From the NCBI GenBank assembly GCA_902651635.1, contig CACRSC010000116.1, forward strand, positions 1 to 50,783: DNA of 50,783 bases, given 5' to 3'. Each line of letters opens with the position of its first letter. Position 1 is the stretch's first letter. The notes under the pieces were generated by a model. It saw only the letters and a list, made by a program, of their open reading frames with translations. It searched no databases and had not been told where the DNA came from. Both the position numbers and the translations under genes were made by a program. The DNA comes from Mastigamoeba balamuthi. Lineage: Eukaryota; Evosea; Mastigamoebida; Mastigamoebidae. Shown here in pieces: positions 48,726 to 50,783 of the stretch.

Positions 48726-50168
48726 ATGAACGCACCCATCGCCGCCCTGCTGCTCGCTGCAGCCGCCTGCTATGCGAGCTCGGATGACCTGGCCGAGCAC
48801 TTCGGAACGAGCACTCCGTACAGGCCCGGCGACCAGCACCCCGTGCGGGCGCCCGACAACTACACGGTCGTCGGCCTGAGCTCCATCGGGCGCCACGGCT
48901 CGCGCTACCCCACCGCCGGCAAGATCAAGGGCTTCAAGAAGCTGCAGGCGTTCCTGGCGGCCAACAGCAACGTGCTGACCAAGCGCTGGATGCGGGGCTG
49001 GACTCCCGACTACGACGCGGCCTACGACGGCGTCCTGTGGAAGCGCGGCGCCAGCGAGCTCATGGGCATCGGCGAGCGCATCGCCGAGTACTACGGGGAC
49101 GTCATCACGCCGTACAACCCCAACACCGTCGTCTCGACGTGCACCTACGTTCGCTCGCACGGTTTTCCTTTCAGTCCCCAACGGCGGCGCTGGGTTTTTT
49201 TCGGTTTTCACGGGTCTTTTTCTGAAAACCCGCACCCTGACGTCAGTCTTCTCGTGTGCCTGCGTTTACACCAGAAACCGAGGACGTGTCAGTCGGGGGT
49301 GGCGTTCGGGCTCGGGGCGCTCGGCGTGTCCGAGTTCAAGTCGTCGCCGTGGGCCGTCAACGAGGACACGGCCGGCCGCGAGCTGCGGTTCTTCGAGAAC
49401 TGCGCTGCCTACGTCAACGGCGTCGACGAGAACGAGACGACCTACGCCCCGCTGCGCGCGTACCAGGCCTCTGTCTACGACCGCATCGCCCCGAAGATCG
49501 CGCCGCAGACGGGCCTGAGCATCGAGCAGCTGAAGCAGGCCGACCGCATCGAGACCATGTGGAACCTCTGCGTCTGGGACACCCTGGTGCACGGCGACAG
49601 CGACGACGACGACGACGACGACAAGAGGGGCGACAAGAAGAAGGGGAACAAGAGCGAGTGGTGCGGCCTGTTCGACGCGGAGGACGCCGAGGCGATGGAG
49701 CTGGCCGACGACATCGAGAAGCACCTGCAGTGCGGCTACGGCGTGCGGCTGTCGCACAGGGTTGCCGCTCCGCTGCTGCAGGCCATCGTGAGGCACCTCG
49801 ACGACCTCGCGGCGGGCAGGACCGGCGTCCGCGCGCGCCTGCGGTTCGCGCACGCCGAGACCGTTATGCCGCTGCTGGCGCTGCTGGGGCTCTACCGCGA
49901 CGACGTGCCCCTGACGTCGATGACGCCGGCGCAGAGGCAGGCGAGGCTCTGGCGCACGTCGAGGATCAGCCCGATGGCGACCAACGTCTTCTTCGTGCTG
50001 GCGACGGCCGCGGACGGCAGGGAGCCCCTGGTCCAGGTGCTGCACAACGAGGCGCCTGTCGCCCTGAGGCCCGCCGGGTGCTCGAGGGCGTGGTGTCCCC
50101 TCTCCGCGATCAAGGCGGCCTACGCCGACGCCCTGGCTACCGACTTCGACAAGCTGTGCGCGTGGTGA
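48726..50168 (+). CDS. secreted histidine acid phosphatase of the MINPP type
   Basis: Exons 48726–49148 and 49275–50168 give 438 aa. The ATG is chosen because it opens a signal peptide (MNAPIAALLLAAAACYASS). The catalytic RHGxRxP motif is in SSIGRHGSRYPTAGK (nucleophile His); the proton-donor motif HAE is in LRFAHAETVMPLLALLG, typical of multiple inositol polyphosphate phosphatases rather than HD-type acid phosphatases. Splicing gives STCTY–KPRTCQSGVAFGLG, as expected for the CxxR segment of the family. It likely removes phosphates from inositol phosphates (phytate, InsP5/6) in the secretory path or outside. An acidic run of eight Asp (near HGDSDDDDDDDKRG) followed by a Lys/Gly-rich segment is an unusual insert. 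The 126-nt intron has no in-frame stop, so retention would insert 42 residues. Confidence 0.87.
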   Translation: MNAPIAALLLAAAACYASSDDLAEHFGTSTPYRPGDQHPVRAPDNYTVVGLSSIGRHGSRYPTAGKIKGFKKLQAFLAANSNVLTKRWMRGWTPDYDAAYDGVLWKRGASELMGIGERIAEYYGDVITPYNPNTVVSTCTYVRSHGFPFSPQRRRWVFFGFHGSFSENPHPDVSLLVCLRLHQKPRTCQSGVAFGLGALGVSEFKSSPWAVNEDTAGRELRFFENCAAYVNGVDENETTYAPLRAYQASVYDRIAPKIAPQTGLSIEQLKQADRIETMWNLCVWDTLVHGDSDDDDDDDKRGDKKKGNKSEWCGLFDAEDAEAMELADDIEKHLQCGYGVRLSHRVAAPLLQAIVRHLDDLAAGRTGVRARLRFAHAETVMPLLALLGLYRDDVPLTSMTPAQRQARLWRTSRISPMATNVFFVLATAADGREPLVQVLHNEAPVALRPAGCSRAWCPLSAIKAAYADALATDFDKLCAW

Positions 50169-50569
50169 TGAGGGATGAGTGAGAGACCGGCTCTGCACAT
50201 AACGTCCAATAAGTTGATCCAACCCACTTGTTCAGCTGAGTTTGTTGGATAAAGGCGAGCATTCGCATACTGAAGGCAGATCTCGCCTTAGTATTGTGAA
50301 GACAGCTTGTGTCTTTTGCACTACGGAAGGGGACCATTTCTTCGAGAATATGGCAGTGCTGTACATTGACGGTATTGCGGTTCGGTAGTGAGAGGGATTC
50401 GACCGCGGTAGTGCATGGAGTTGCGTCGCGACAGGGGCAGGGCGTGCCGGCGTGTGAGTCTGCCGGAGATATTTTCCGCTGTCTGTTGATTTTGTCCACA
50501 TGGCGTCATCATCTGACACACAGTGCCGCGTTCTTTGTGCTCCCAACCCCCACCACACCCCCCACGAAG
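50169..50569. other. intergenic region, nothing recognised
   Basis: About 400 bases between the phosphatase stop and the start of the next plus-strand gene. AT-richer than the genes. No RNA gene or repeat recognised. Confidence 0.4.
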
Positions 50570-50783
50570 ATGATGCGCAGAGTCGGCGGAGCGAGGCACA
50601 AGGCCCGCGCCAGGCCCCACCCCAAGCCCGGCGCGCGCCCCGGCGCCGCAGCGGCCGCGGCCAAGCCGTCCAAGCGGACGTCCACCGAGACGGACGCGTC
50701 GCAGTCGTCGCGCGTGCAGAAGAAGACCCGCGCAGAGGCCGCGGCCGAGCAGAAGCCCGCCGCGGCGGCAGCAGCGGCAGCGG
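50570..50783 (+). CDS. N-terminus of a basic nuclear protein, possibly TFIIIB subunit BDP1
   Basis: Starts MMRRVGGARHKARARPHPKP and runs off the right edge after 71 codons. The opening RR....KARARPHPKPGARPG resembles the short conserved N-terminus of the Pol III factor BDP1 (R-A-R…K-P…R-P-G). The rest is Ala/Lys-rich and uninformative, and the SANT domain that would prove the call lies outside. It could equally be another basic chromatin protein. Confidence 0.35.
   Translation, partial: MMRRVGGARHKARARPHPKPGARPGAAAAAAKPSKRTSTETDASQSSRVQKKTRAEAAAEQKPAAAAAAAA

Overview
The window looks like nuclear DNA of a free-living, flagellated, probably oxygen-poor protist. Evidence for a eukaryote: about 30 spliceosomal introns, mostly 46–130 nt, whose exons join in frame; an F-box/LRR gene; an ESS2 splicing factor; a CFAP410 cilium protein; a myosin-V-type DIL tail; and a tRNA-Asn with a Pol III T-run. 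A flavodoxin–ferredoxin fusion protein hints at anaerobic metabolism, and a DNA ligase with PAR-binding zinc fingers recalls Amoebozoa. A Mastigamoeba-like archamoeba would fit, but that is inference. Most of the DNA is GC-rich; one AT-rich island (about 26.6–29.5 kb) stands out.

Layout. 1–11.3 kb (all minus strand): a tandem array of F-box-type genes, namely an F-box/LRR gene running off the left edge, three long paralogues (846, 827 and 911 aa) built of ankyrin-like repeats with a PPYS signature, one truncated paralogue, and a relic of the LRR gene between copies two and three. The duplicated unit therefore probably held both gene types. 11.5–15.4 kb (minus): a five-intron gene for a 1128-aa RNA-repair protein (2H phosphoesterase, EEP nuclease, poly(A)-polymerase-type nucleotidyltransferase, MJ1316 domain). 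15.9–19.4 kb (plus): a motorless coiled-coil/DIL protein, interrupted by an assembly artefact (one N and an exact 516-bp duplication). 19.7–21.0 kb (plus): an unknown coiled-coil protein with two GC–AG introns. 22.0–24.0 kb (plus): a DNA ligase–PBZ–PBZ–FHA protein. 24.3 kb: tRNA-Asn. 24.5–26.3 kb (minus): ESS2, with a 10-bp minisatellite in an intron.

26.6–30.3 kb is degraded: an AT-rich island with a broken DDE transposase, then a frameshifted cysteine-rich-repeat pseudogene. 30.5–32.6 kb (minus) holds a secreted SIMPL-domain protein and the flavodoxin/ferredoxin protein. 33.0–33.5 kb (plus) is a small coiled-coil protein. 33.6–35.4 kb (minus) is CFAP410. 35.7–43.7 kb (minus) reads as one gene for a 2626-aa protein: Mib/Herc2-type repeats, a Cys-rich finger, TPRs and a C-terminal CHAT (caspase-like) protease domain. 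This is the most unusual gene here. 43.7–44.9 kb (minus) and 45.0–48.1 kb (plus) are divergent genes for a basic coiled-coil protein and a long Ala/Glu-rich coiled-coil protein ending in a CaaX box. 48.7–50.2 kb is a secreted MINPP-type histidine phosphatase, and a BDP1-like gene starts at 50570.

The genes do not form one pathway. Themes are nucleic-acid repair (RNA-repair protein, DNA ligase), ubiquitin adaptors (F-box array), cytoskeleton/cilium (DIL protein, CFAP410) and a likely signalling protease. Introns favour the donor GTRCG; three introns use GC–AG with donor GCACG. All function calls come from motif reading without database searches.
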